64,000 nt of DNA, taken from assembly GCF_002706795.1 (NCBI RefSeq), contig NZ_CP017705.1, positions 824,001 through 888,000 on the forward strand. The letters are read 5' to 3'. The translations under genes were made by a program, and so were the position numbers. Positions 55,326 to 64,000 of the stretch are shown piece after piece. This DNA comes from Brevibacillus laterosporus DSM 25 (lineage in GTDB: Bacteria; Bacillota; Bacilli; Brevibacillales; Brevibacillaceae). The notes below the pieces were generated by a model, which saw only the letters and a program-made list of their open reading frames with translations, did not search any database and was not told where the DNA came from. The first letter of the stretch is position 1. Each line of letters opens with the position of its first letter.

Positions 55326-55523
55326 GTGAATAATTTTCAAGAATACGTAAAAAAGAGACTTATATGGACAGTTATAACATCTGTAGTTCTGGCCACTGTC
55401 CCTTATTGGATTGGTACACAAAACATTTCCTTAACAATTATTTGGGAATGGCTGATTTTGTTTTCTATAGTCACTATCTTCGATATTTTATCTATTTCTT
55501 CTCGACAAAACATAAAAAAGTAA
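55326..55523 (+). CDS. Small two-helix membrane protein, possible immunity protein
   Basis: A 65-residue protein starting at GTG 55326 after GAGAGGAG. Two hydrophobic helices (LIWTVITSVVLATVPYWIG and IIWEWLILFSIVTIFDILSI) and a basic C-terminus (SSRQNIKK). Size, topology and place right after a secreted bacteriocin-like gene fit an immunity protein; this is inference from arrangement. Confidence 0.6.
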   Translation: MNNFQEYVKKRLIWTVITSVVLATVPYWIGTQNISLTIIWEWLILFSIVTIFDILSISSRQNIKK

Positions 55524-55592
55524 TGTTTCTCCTACAAAAAGTCCCAATAATAAGCATTATATTGTTACAAAAAGTCTATCCCTCGTGGACAA

Positions 55593-55727
55593 ATGGGTGA
55601 TTTGAGCAGGTATTTAGACAAATATTATCGCGAGTCTCTACACAATGAAGATACTCCCTTGGGTTATAGCGAAACAGAAGGCTACAGAACTGATAGTGGC
55701 TCTAGCAAGATTTATGCAAATCAGTAG
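55593..55727 (+). CDS. Doubtful 44-codon ORF
   Basis: A hydrophilic product (SRYLDKYYRESLHNEDTPLG) with no good ribosome binding site. It is followed by a strong terminator at 55772, so the + strand transcript may cover it. Possibly a fragment. Confidence 0.25.
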   Translation: MGDLSRYLDKYYRESLHNEDTPLGYSETEGYRTDSGSSKIYANQ

Positions 55728-55771
55728 AGTAACAACCAGAGTATCTTCCAAATGAGGTCCAAACGTATTCA

Positions 55772-55814
55772 GAGCCTGTTATTTCAACTACTTTTTAACA
55801 GGCTCTGATTTTTT
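55772..55814 (+). terminator. Rho-independent terminator
   Basis: AGAGCCTGTT pairs with AACAGGCTCT across 16 bases, followed by GATTTTTTAG. It closes the secreted-protein transcription unit ahead of the convergent yeh-like operon. Confidence 0.85.
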
Positions 55815-55836
55815 AGAGAGAAAAGGAACAAAAAAA

Positions 55837-56133
55837 CTATTCTACAATAGAAGAGGTTTTTTTCCTAATAAACTCCATATACTGACAAACATAAAAATAG
55901 CTTTGTGTTACATCTATAATATCTTCCCTACTATTTCGTACATAAGCCCTCCCCTGCGCCTCAATTCTCTCTAGCAACTGAACCAAAAATTTCATGTCCA
56001 TTTGTTGTGCAGCTATGATAAATTGTTTTACCTCCTGCATGTCTTGCTCATTTATTTTTGCTAGTCCCTTTAACAAAAGTCGTTCGCTCCAGGGATTTAT
56101 TTGATCAACCAGCTGCTCCAGTGCATTCATCAT
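55837..56133 (-). CDS. Uncharacterised helical protein, last gene of the yeh-like operon
   Basis: A 98-residue, all-helical soluble protein (WSERLLLKGLAKINEQDMQE ... FYVCQYMEFIRKK). No family recognised. It starts 11 bases after the SWIM-finger gene, so it is probably translated from the same mRNA and may be a small partner. The E. coli yeh set as I recall it has no equivalent. Confidence 0.6.
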   Translation of the reverse strand: MMNALEQLVDQINPWSERLLLKGLAKINEQDMQEVKQFIIAAQQMDMKFLVQLLERIEAQGRAYVRNSREDIIDVTQSYFYVCQYMEFIRKKTSSIVE

Positions 56134-56144
56134 GCATCACGCCC

Positions 56145-57782
56145 CTAAAAATCCAGCTTCAGATTGGTCACTGCCCCTTCTTTTAAAAAGCTGATTGGAT
56201 AGATATTGTCTTCATAAACGTGAACAAATATATAAAAGTCGCGGAGCTCCAAAAACTTCTCATCCTTCTCTAAAAAAGGAATCGTCTCTTCCCATTCCTT
56301 GTTATAGGGAATCGTCATGACTAGCTCATGGCCCTTCTGATCAATGATGGTAAAGGTAAAATTCTGCGTTCCTTGATCATAAGTCGAGCTGTTTACCTTT
56401 CTTACTTGTACTATGGCCAGTTGCTCCCGTCTACCTTGGAATAAAGCTACGTGCTGATCTTTATCATGCCTCTCATTCCAATTTTGGACAAGGAAATCCC
56501 CGAAATCCACATTTTCAATTGCTTCTCTTGGCTTCATTTCTAACAACGTCTCCTCACTTGAGGAAATGCGTTGCTCCTGATTTACTTTGCATGTTCGTAG
56601 CTCCAGCTGAGATCGTGATAATTCATTCATCGTCAATTCTCTTCCCCAAGGAGATCTCTGTTCATACTGTTCTTTAAAGCGAAACTCGATTCCCTCATAG
56701 TAAACAGGTCTTGAATCTGTATAGCTATATATCTTTTTATCATCTATGCAGTAAAAGTAATAGGTAATTCCTTTATAGGAGGATCGGGTCGTCCACGGAT
56801 TAGCTCCAAGCGCATATAGACGCAATCTAGGAACCGTGTAGTATCTACTTTTAAAGCGCCCTATTACTTGTCTTAGTTGCTCCTGACTTTGTTCTTTTTC
56901 TAAGGCAACCGTACTCAAATAGGTACTTGTTAGCTTTTCGAGAAATGCTTCTTTAGAAAAACGGATGTGACGCTGAAAAAACAATGTTAATTGCCCATGG
57001 ATATTACGAATATCCTTTTCCAATTGAGGTAAATTCCCATTATGTGCTGCAATTGCTACTACTTCTAATCTTGCGCAAATCGTTTCAGGTAGTTTAGCGA
57101 GGCCCAGACTAATGATGTCTGTTATGATCTGTTTGCTATCATGAACCACGTCCAACGAATAATCGATTTGTTTCTGTGTTTGATACCACGAATCGTCGAT
57201 CGCCTGATGCATTGCTCGATACCTAAGAATAGCTTCTAATCGATGAATACAGCGCTCTTTTTGCTTACAGCTACAAATGCTTTTCCGTATATCCGCCTCT
57301 TCCGTAAAAGAAACCTCCACGTCCTGCCAGCTCATTTTAACCGTAAGAAAAGAACCCTCTCCTATCTCTAGCTGCTCTGCATAGGAAAGCCGAAACAGAA
57401 CTTCTTCCACCTGTGCCTCTGTAAACTGGAGATAAATTTCACCCAAGGGCTGTGTTAGTAGACACGAAAAATCGGCAGGCTTCGCTTCTATCTCCGGCTG
57501 ATAATTTTGCCTATAGGATAAGATAGCGATTATGATATGTTTACAGATTTTATCTGAGGGACAGTTGCAAGCATGACTATCCATATCAGCTTTTACATGA
57601 CATATGATCTCATCCTCTAGCTTACAGATCACATGATCAGATTCAAACGTGAATGTTACTTGTAAGCCTTTTTCCATATCCTTCACGGCACGATTATATA
57701 AGCCTTTGTTGGCATGTTTGATCAGATATTCTTCTGTACAAAGCGCTATAAATTGCTCAAATTGAATTGAAAAATCCGTCAT
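56145..57782 (-). CDS. SWIM zinc-finger protein (YehQ-like)
   Basis: A 545-residue protein with two SWIM fingers in its N-terminal third: CNCPSDKICKH (Cys about 72, 74, 80, His 82) and CSCKQKERCIH (about 170-180). SWIM modules bind DNA or protein. The remaining 350 residues are helical then beta-rich (YALGANPWTTRSSYKGITYY ... IYSYTDSRPVYYEGIEFRF). The start is ATG 57782; GTG 57815 is less likely. Association with VWA, DUF5682 and DUF4132 genes matches yehQ of the E. coli yehLMPQ group. Confidence 0.85.
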   Translation of the reverse strand: MTDFSIQFEQFIALCTEEYLIKHANKGLYNRAVKDMEKGLQVTFTFESDHVICKLEDEIICHVKADMDSHACNCPSDKICKHIIIAILSYRQNYQPEIEAKPADFSCLLTQPLGEIYLQFTEAQVEEVLFRLSYAEQLEIGEGSFLTVKMSWQDVEVSFTEEADIRKSICSCKQKERCIHRLEAILRYRAMHQAIDDSWYQTQKQIDYSLDVVHDSKQIITDIISLGLAKLPETICARLEVVAIAAHNGNLPQLEKDIRNIHGQLTLFFQRHIRFSKEAFLEKLTSTYLSTVALEKEQSQEQLRQVIGRFKSRYYTVPRLRLYALGANPWTTRSSYKGITYYFYCIDDKKIYSYTDSRPVYYEGIEFRFKEQYEQRSPWGRELTMNELSRSQLELRTCKVNQEQRISSSEETLLEMKPREAIENVDFGDFLVQNWNERHDKDQHVALFQGRREQLAIVQVRKVNSSTYDQGTQNFTFTIIDQKGHELVMTIPYNKEWEETIPFLEKDEKFLELRDFYIFVHVYEDNIYPISFLKEGAVTNLKLDF

Positions 57783-57851
57783 ACGCACCTCTTCATTGAA
57801 AAATAGCTTCAGCACTGAGGTGAGATTTCTCCCACCTCAGCAGGTATCTTA

Positions 57852-60800
57852 TTATTTTCCTGTAGCTCGCATGATATCGTAAATTGTTTCACTAAATAAA
57901 CGAGGTGAAATATTGGAAATTGGTAAGGGCTGACTCTTTTCATAGTAATAATATCGATCGTGCTTATTGGAATAAAAAGCCAGGCTCTCTAAGGAGATGT
58001 CTTCCATGCCTTCATAATAGGAGATACTAGTACCACTGAATTTTAACTCAACAATCATATCTCCATACTCTTTATAAAATTCATAGAAGAAGCCTGCATC
58101 CTGTGCCATTCCTTTATACCATCCATACTTTTCCAGGTTTTTTGGAAAAGCAGTTGGTGAATATTCCTCTTCCGGTAGATCGGAAACTCTATTATTTTTC
58201 AGGTGTTCTTCTGTTGGAAAGTAAAGCTGACGATCCAATTGAGGAAACGGCTGCTTCATTTCATAATCCTCCAACTGTGTTTTCCAGGCTTGCAGGTCTT
58301 CTTTATTGAGTTCGATCGGATGCACCAATCCAATAAGCGCTTCTTCCTTGCATTCAAACTCTTCTTCATCAACTGTATTGAAGGTACCATCATCCATATA
58401 ACGGAAGGTATCTTTTAGTTTGCCCTCCTCATACACACCCCAGATTAGGCCAATCGCAAACTTCTGCATCATCACATTTTCTACAAAGAGATTCTTCCAA
58501 GCTGCTGTACTCCACAGCCTTTGTTTAGAAAGCGATTCTTCAAGTCGTAAGGATTGGATAGTAACAAGATTTTTTACATCCTTCTTCAACTGGGCGAACT
58601 CCAATTTGGCTTGCTCAGCTAAAGTGGCATCATCCTTTTGGGCAGGTGCAGGTAAATTTTTCACTACCTTTCCCGTTTCATCATTCGTTACATGTAATTG
58701 GCGGTCATTATTTACTTTTACGGTAAACGTTCTCTGACCGTAGCTAAAAATACGCTTTCCCCTATGATCAAAGCCCAGTGTCGTAACTAACCGATCCTCT
58801 AGTTCTTCAGGCGTTATTTTTAAGTTCTGTGCTGCCATGGCTAGGGCTTCGGTTGCCGCTGCCTTCACTTGTCTATTTTTCACAGTCCGTTTCATTTGAT
58901 CAATAGTCACAAAAGCTGCTAGCTCTTGCATAAAGGAAAGGGCTTTAACTGCATTAGATGCAAGTGCACCTCGTCCTGCTTCAGCCCACTCCTTGATCTG
59001 TCGGCTTAACTCATCTATGATTCTTCGATCTCCAAGAGAGGTGCATACAAACAAGATCCATTTTTCCTTAGCAGGCGCCTGATTAGCCAGCCACATCGTA
59101 TATAATTCCATCGCGAAATCAGCTAATGAACCTGAATCAGCATAGTCTTTCACCTTCAAGACAAGAGGGTTGGGTGCCGTCATAAAATCAACAGATTGCG
59201 TTAAGATGTATTCTTTTACTTCTGCATCCAGTTCCCCTCCTTCTTTATCTAGGAGTGCGGGCAGTTGTTCAATCATCAGCCATTTCAACCGTGCTAGCTT
59301 TCTTTTGTCTACTACGTTTCCAAATGTTGCAAGTGTTTTATCTGGACTCTGTGTAGCAGCATCGATCAAATTTTGAAGTAACGTTTTGAACTTACTACTC
59401 GTCTCATTTGATAATAGCTCCTGATAAATGCTTTGATAGTTTTCCATCCCACGTAAGGCGTCCAATGCCAACTCTTTTAGCTTAGCTTTCTTTTCAGTCT
59501 GATAGATTCGAATATAAAGGTCTTTATTTTTTATATTCATAAACTCTGCTTGCGCTATACTGCTTGCTTTTTTGGAGGTATCTTGTAATCCCAACTGAAT
59601 GGCTTGATAGTAGTACTCTTGATTTAGCTCATTCTTTTTCGCAAAAATATTTTCTAAAATGGACATTCTTGCTTCTGCACCTAATTGACTATACAACTGT
59701 AGACTTTTTTCGATATTACCTAACACAATTTTTTGATAGGAATCCTCTGACAGTTCACTGTAGTAATCAACTGATCCTTTATAATTAAGAATATGAAGTA
59801 AAAAACGGTCGATATTCACTTGCGGATCATCTGCATACGTGGCGATCCATTTCTCCGGGTCAAATGCAGACGAGGAGAACAGCATATGAATAAGGGACAT
59901 ATTTTCTTGTTGGGTCCCATAATGGCTCAAAAAGGCGACAAATCGCTGAATGATGGTATTCTCAACCTGTAGAAACGTGAACAAAAATAATTGATCCTTT
60001 ATATCATAGGAATTAAATTTGTTAGCAGATGAAGCTGATTGAGTACATTCGTCCAATATTTCTTGCAGGGACAGCTTACCGGTAAGGTATCGATAGAGCT
60101 TATGAGTTCTGTTATTTTCCTTTAAAGAAGCAAGTACAACATCTTCTATCGTTATATCCTGATCAGACATATCAACCCCGTGATCCTGGAGCGTCTTGAA
60201 CATGTAGCCCTTCATTAACCAATCCGAAACAAGCACCATTGCTCTTTTCGATCTCTCGGTATTCACAAGTATTCTCTCTTCCACTGACTGCCACTCAACG
60301 CGATAGCCGCGCATTTCCCTAATTGCGTAGGTAATTAAATCATACGGCTCTGTAATAGGCATGATTCCTTCCAACATTTGGTTCAAATCTACTTCTAGCT
60401 CTCGATGTTCGTAAGTTAAGGAATGGATTAAATCAAGCGGGATAATTTCATAGAGCAAGCTCATTGCACGTAATAGCTCCCGATCTAGTTCAGCCTGTTG
60501 TTCTAAGAAATTCGCTTTACTGCCTCTTACATTTACTCTGTAGAGAAGAGCTGATGGAACCAAAGTAGCATATAAATGAAACTCAGAGCGGCTGAGTGTT
60601 TTCTCGGTTTGTGACTCAGGAGTCTGTTTAAACTGATTTTGGATAGCCTCTATCTTCTGCTTGCGGATTTGTTTATCCAAATAAATTGCAGATGTACAAT
60701 CTCTTTTTGCCAAGGTAACAGAAGCTAGTGTTTCAATTGCGGTCGAAATCTCTTGCTGTAATCCCTCTACATTATCAGTAAGCAGGTAATACATAAATGG

Positions 60801-61403
60801 AGGAATCTGATCCTTAATCTGTTCAAGGTAACCGCTATCAACAAGAGATAGGTAGTTGAGAGTTAGTAGCAATGGAACAGCAGAATCTGTGACGGAATAT
60901 GAGTTCTTTAAACTCGATACATAATTTTTAATGAGAGTGTCGACATAAAAGGAAATAGCGGCATCTCCTATGTATTTCTTCGTATCACACAGTTGGCGAA
61001 TGGCGATTTGTTTTTGTTCCTCTACATCTTTTATTACTTGCGACAGCTTGATTGTTTTCACGAAATGACCAATACAAATCTGAAGTACGTTACTTCTATG
61101 GTTTTCATTTGAGCTCGTTTTAAAAAGGACAGCTGCCGCTCTAAAGAAGGTTTCGTCTGTCCCTTTTTTCCCCATCTTTTCTAGCTGAGACATACAATCA
61201 TAGGCATACACCTTTGGATGAACAAGAATACTGGGAAAGATGTCTGACTCTCCAGAAACATAAGCAATAATCTGATTATATTGATTGGAGTCAATGGAAT
61301 AGTTTTGAGGATTTTGTCTGGAGTAGTGTCCAGAGTAGTCTTTAACAAATTTATCAGCAAATTGAGAGATTAACGGATTGCTTGCCATTTTTTTTAAAAC
61401 CAT
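57852..61403 (-). CDS. DUF4132 protein (YehI/MolR-like)
   Basis: An 1183-residue protein. The first 800 residues look like helical repeats of the HEAT type. The C-terminal part holds the DUF4132 core: TTLGFDHRGKRIFSYGQRTF, KDVKNLVTIQSLRLEESL, the FAIGLIWGVYEEGKL strand pair and IGLVHPIEL. ATG 61403 follows AAGGAGG. Its partner genes are a VWA protein and a SWIM-finger protein on either side. E. coli MolR was once linked to molybdate, but the function is not established. Confidence 0.88.
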   Translation of the reverse strand: MVLKKMASNPLISQFADKFVKDYSGHYSRQNPQNYSIDSNQYNQIIAYVSGESDIFPSILVHPKVYAYDCMSQLEKMGKKGTDETFFRAAAVLFKTSSNENHRSNVLQICIGHFVKTIKLSQVIKDVEEQKQIAIRQLCDTKKYIGDAAISFYVDTLIKNYVSSLKNSYSVTDSAVPLLLTLNYLSLVDSGYLEQIKDQIPPFMYYLLTDNVEGLQQEISTAIETLASVTLAKRDCTSAIYLDKQIRKQKIEAIQNQFKQTPESQTEKTLSRSEFHLYATLVPSALLYRVNVRGSKANFLEQQAELDRELLRAMSLLYEIIPLDLIHSLTYEHRELEVDLNQMLEGIMPITEPYDLITYAIREMRGYRVEWQSVEERILVNTERSKRAMVLVSDWLMKGYMFKTLQDHGVDMSDQDITIEDVVLASLKENNRTHKLYRYLTGKLSLQEILDECTQSASSANKFNSYDIKDQLFLFTFLQVENTIIQRFVAFLSHYGTQQENMSLIHMLFSSSAFDPEKWIATYADDPQVNIDRFLLHILNYKGSVDYYSELSEDSYQKIVLGNIEKSLQLYSQLGAEARMSILENIFAKKNELNQEYYYQAIQLGLQDTSKKASSIAQAEFMNIKNKDLYIRIYQTEKKAKLKELALDALRGMENYQSIYQELLSNETSSKFKTLLQNLIDAATQSPDKTLATFGNVVDKRKLARLKWLMIEQLPALLDKEGGELDAEVKEYILTQSVDFMTAPNPLVLKVKDYADSGSLADFAMELYTMWLANQAPAKEKWILFVCTSLGDRRIIDELSRQIKEWAEAGRGALASNAVKALSFMQELAAFVTIDQMKRTVKNRQVKAAATEALAMAAQNLKITPEELEDRLVTTLGFDHRGKRIFSYGQRTFTVKVNNDRQLHVTNDETGKVVKNLPAPAQKDDATLAEQAKLEFAQLKKDVKNLVTIQSLRLEESLSKQRLWSTAAWKNLFVENVMMQKFAIGLIWGVYEEGKLKDTFRYMDDGTFNTVDEEEFECKEEALIGLVHPIELNKEDLQAWKTQLEDYEMKQPFPQLDRQLYFPTEEHLKNNRVSDLPEEEYSPTAFPKNLEKYGWYKGMAQDAGFFYEFYKEYGDMIVELKFSGTSISYYEGMEDISLESLAFYSNKHDRYYYYEKSQPLPISNISPRLFSETIYDIMRATGK

Positions 61404-61436
61404 TGGAAATCCTCCTTAATATGCGCTTTATCTAGG

Positions 61437-62579
61437 TTATGAAGTGATAATCTTACCAATCCAACGCGCTAGCTCATCTGGCGTAATAGCTGCAACATGC
61501 GCTCCCATATCTGCCAAGGTACGTGCTGCGTGCTGGTTATATACCCCGTTTCCTTCAAAATCCAAAGCAGTCAGAACTAGGAACCTACATCCCGTATCAA
61601 TAATCTCTTTACTTGTACGATACATCTCCGAAATGGGGTAGCCTTCCTCCAAATCGCTCACTAAGATAAATATTGTTTTGTTGGGATTTTCGAGCAAAGT
61701 CTTCCCGTATTTCAAAGCCTTTGCAATATGTGTCCCTCCTCCTAATTGAACACTCATCAATAGATCGACAGGGTCTTCTAGTTGATCGGTCAAATCTACT
61801 ACCTTTGTATCAAAGATAATGAGATGAGTTTTGAGAGAAGAAAGCTGATGAAAAATGCTTGCCATGACAGAGCTGTATATCACCGAATCCAGCATGCTTC
61901 CGCTCTCATCTACGGCTATAATAATGTTCCATTTATTTTGTTGCTGGGTATTGCTGTGAAAATATAATTCATCTATAAACAAGCGTTTTCTTTGTTTATC
62001 ATAATTCTTCAGATTTTTCCTGATTGTTCTTTTATAATCCAAGTTTTTTATTGACTTTATATATCCTCTGCGATGGTAATTACGCTTACCCACAACACTC
62101 GTTTTAATTTGAAATTCAAGCGTTCTTTTCAGCTCCTCTACCACCCTGCGCACCATTTCCTTGGCGCTTTTGACCACTTCGCCTTTCATATATCCTTTAA
62201 ATTGAAGAATATTTTTTAGTAATGTCATGTTAGGCTCAAGCTTTTCGAGTACTTTTTTGTCCGTGAGTAGCTCTGTCATGTTATATTTTTCAATCGCTTG
62301 TTTTTCAAGAGTCTCTACCGTTTTCTTAGGAAAAATTTTGCGGATTTTACGTATCCACGTAGGGACGGTTAGTTGCGAGTCACCCCGTCCACCCTTTGCT
62401 CGATAACCTTGTTCTTCCTTGTATTCTCTATTGTAGAGATAGCCCAAGATGTCATCTATTTCAGAGTAGGTAAAATCAGCCTCTTTATAGCCATCGATAC
62501 TGGTTAACGCTTCCTTCGAATTCTCGCCCAATAATAACCTCCAGCGATTGAGATTCTCTTTGTTTAGATGAGGTTCCAT
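61437..62579 (-). CDS. VWA domain protein (YehP-like)
   Basis: A 380-residue protein with a charged helical N-terminal half and a C-terminal VWA domain (about 215-380). The MIDAS residues are present: DESGS (224-228), Thr in LGGGTHIAKAL (about 288) and Asp in LVSDLEEG (about 312). It should bind a Mg-coordinated partner and act with a MoxR-type AAA+ ATPase, probably encoded just beyond the right edge. Overlaps the upstream gene by 16 bases; ATG follows GAAGGAG. Confidence 0.9.
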   Translation of the reverse strand: MEPHLNKENLNRWRLLLGENSKEALTSIDGYKEADFTYSEIDDILGYLYNREYKEEQGYRAKGGRGDSQLTVPTWIRKIRKIFPKKTVETLEKQAIEKYNMTELLTDKKVLEKLEPNMTLLKNILQFKGYMKGEVVKSAKEMVRRVVEELKRTLEFQIKTSVVGKRNYHRRGYIKSIKNLDYKRTIRKNLKNYDKQRKRLFIDELYFHSNTQQQNKWNIIIAVDESGSMLDSVIYSSVMASIFHQLSSLKTHLIIFDTKVVDLTDQLEDPVDLLMSVQLGGGTHIAKALKYGKTLLENPNKTIFILVSDLEEGYPISEMYRTSKEIIDTGCRFLVLTALDFEGNGVYNQHAARTLADMGAHVAAITPDELARWIGKIITS

Positions 62580-64000
62580 TTTGCAAACTCCTTCTCAATA
62601 GCCTGATCCATCTTCCTTACCTGCTGCAGTAGTCGTTCTTCAATAACAGGATTTTGTAAATCCTCCGCGGTAGTTTGGAATATAGAAGCTACTTTCTCTG
62701 AAATAAGCATGATTTCCATAGGCGTAAAATAAGTAAAGGCTAGACGTAGCTCCGGTACGATCTGCAAAAATTCCTCATAAGACAGCTTGCCAATAAGCTT
62801 GTTCAAATCCTCCAATAACTGTTTATCGTGTAGGAACACATCACGGGCTATTGTAAATATTCCTTGTAAATACGCAGCAGTATGTAACATGTTTTCAGGC
62901 GTACCAAACATATATGACCTTGCTTTTAACGCTATTTCCTCACGATCCAATACGTCCAGATTACATAAAATAGCAATGATAACGCCTTCAAAACGAGGCA
63001 AAATATCACTGACGGTAAGTAAACTAACTAGTTGATCTTTAAAAATATCAACAGATAGACCCCAGCTCTCCTTGGAGGAAAGCATATAGAGAAATTTCAG
63101 GTATTCAACGATGTCATTTATTTCTTCTGGACTAGGCTTTGTTATTTCATAGATTTTTGTTACTGCATGGTAATAGGTTTCCTCTATAAGCTTTTGCAAT
63201 CGATCCGTTTCTTTCAGAGCAAACAAACGTTTTTGTTCAGAAAGAACTGTAAGTGTTTGAAGAGTTTGACAGAGGGAAACAAAGCTTCCATCTTTCTTTA
63301 CAAAATCCTCCACCAGATCAAAAAGCTTGTCGCTCAATTCCTCTAGCCCCATTAGCATTGACTTCAAAAGCCACTTAGCCGCCGCTCTACTATGATGATC
63401 AGGAAGCTCCTTCATACACTCCTCAATTTTATGAATCGCCGCTTCTTTAACGCTTCCTCCATAAATTGAGTTTTCGATAAGCCTCGCTTCTACATAGGAG
63501 GAGTAGCTATAATCCCAGCTTTCTCTCACTACATGAATATGCTGATTGCCCACCCAATCAGGTCCCGTAATTTTTTGACAGAACTCTGGTACTAAAAACT
63601 GTAGACAGTGAAAAAAGTAACTAATCTCTCGATGTAGCGGTTTAGCATACAGGTCTACTATTTTCTTACTTTTACTGGTCGTATGTAGATGTAACTTATA
63701 TTTTTTACCTCTTTCTTTAAAATCGCGTACAATCGGCACATCTAGATCATTTTTGGCAATTTTACCAATTTTATTGCCCATCATTAACTCTTGTAATGTT
63801 TCTAACGGTTGTGATGTGGCAAGTGACCGCTCTCCTTTTGTAAATGCTGAGGTAACAGCATCAAGTAATTCATAGGCCCCGCCCTCTGATTTGGAACGAA
63901 AGGTAGCAAGCCCCTGAACTAAATGATAGGCTTCAATAGCGTCTGAAACCGACGCCGTTTCTCCTTTTTCTCGCAAGCTCTTTGTTAATTGGGCTAAGAA
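62564..64000 (-). CDS. DUF5682 protein (YehM-like), 5' end outside window
   Basis: The frame is open through the right edge, so only the C-terminal 479 residues or so are seen. It is a soluble helical protein with segments (WVGNQHIHVVRESWDYSYSS, ARLIENSIYGGSVKEAAIHK, FEGVIIAILCNLDVLDREEI) that I associate with the C-terminal part of DUF5682. The TTG at 63974-63976 has no ribosome binding site and is not the true start. It overlaps the VWA gene and is the first visible gene of the operon. Confidence 0.8.
   Translation of the reverse strand, partial: FLAQLTKSLREKGETASVSDAIEAYHLVQGLATFRSKSEGGAYELLDAVTSAFTKGERSLATSQPLETLQELMMGNKIGKIAKNDLDVPIVRDFKERGKKYKLHLHTTSKSKKIVDLYAKPLHREISYFFHCLQFLVPEFCQKITGPDWVGNQHIHVVRESWDYSYSSYVEARLIENSIYGGSVKEAAIHKIEECMKELPDHHSRAAAKWLLKSMLMGLEELSDKLFDLVEDFVKKDGSFVSLCQTLQTLTVLSEQKRLFALKETDRLQKLIEETYYHAVTKIYEITKPSPEEINDIVEYLKFLYMLSSKESWGLSVDIFKDQLVSLLTVSDILPRFEGVIIAILCNLDVLDREEIALKARSYMFGTPENMLHTAAYLQGIFTIARDVFLHDKQLLEDLNKLIGKLSYEEFLQIVPELRLAFTYFTPMEIMLISEKVASIFQTTAEDLQNPVIEERLLQQVRKMDQAIEKEFAKWNLI

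Overview
The window looks like the chromosome of an insect-associated, spore-forming Firmicute of the Brevibacillus laterosporus type. This is an inference from content: AT-rich DNA, strong AGGAGG ribosome binding sites, a Vip1/Vip2-type binary toxin, an aerolysin-fold toxin of the ETX/MTX2 (Mpp75-like) kind, a nonribosomal peptide synthetase (NRPS) locus, a GlpP-controlled glycerol regulon and Zur/Fur boxes of the Bacillus type. No rRNA, tRNA or CRISPR array was seen.

Layout. 0-3.7 kb: 3' part of a Vip2-like ADP-ribosyltransferase, then the complete Vip1-like translocation component and a terminator. 3.9-9.3 kb: a zinc-finger/HTH regulator with a GIY-YIG protein, then a + strand group of DUF6530-like protein, MFS exporter and a fused AAA+/VWA protein. 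9.4-15.5 kb: a Zur-box-controlled minus-strand operon of a methyltransferase and a complete NikABCDE-like importer. 15.6-19.1 kb: a 52-bp perfect palindrome between terminators, a CPBP membrane protease and a GntR-ABC-permease operon. 19.2-23.6 kb: a secreted protein of three near-identical 82-residue repeats, a broken DUF3298 gene, the Mpp75-like toxin, an IS4 remnant and a damaged IS3 element. 23.7-28.5 kb: glpD, glpK, glpF and glpP with two antiterminator-type leaders. 28.6-40.5 kb: a two-protein NRPS predicted to build Ser-(basic residue)-Thr, with a trailing GNAT gene. 40.6-44.4 kb: a PLD-helicase-DUF3427 protein with a Nudix hydrolase (possible defence or repair pair). 44.5-48 kb: TetR/HXXEE pair, a secreted DJ-1/PfpI protein and a decayed ThiF-like gene. 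48-50.8 kb: a Fur-boxed siderophore-esterase-like gene and a Btr-like AraC regulator. 51-55.8 kb: a peptide-signalling region. 55.8-64 kb: an operon matching the E. coli yehI/yehM/yehP/yehQ set, running off the right edge.

The most novel-looking part is about 52.1-55.8 kb. An RRNPP-type regulator (XRE HTH plus TPR-like repeats, split by a one-base frameshift) is followed 23 bp later by a 37-codon Sec-signal peptide gene typical of a pheromone precursor. A second 28-codon hydrophobic secreted-peptide gene lies further on. Across a divergent promoter region with an 8-bp inverted repeat come a 30-codon ORF, a secreted bacteriocin-like protein and a small two-helix membrane protein placed like an immunity gene. 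The proposed logic, inferred only from layout, is density-controlled production of a secreted toxin with self-protection.
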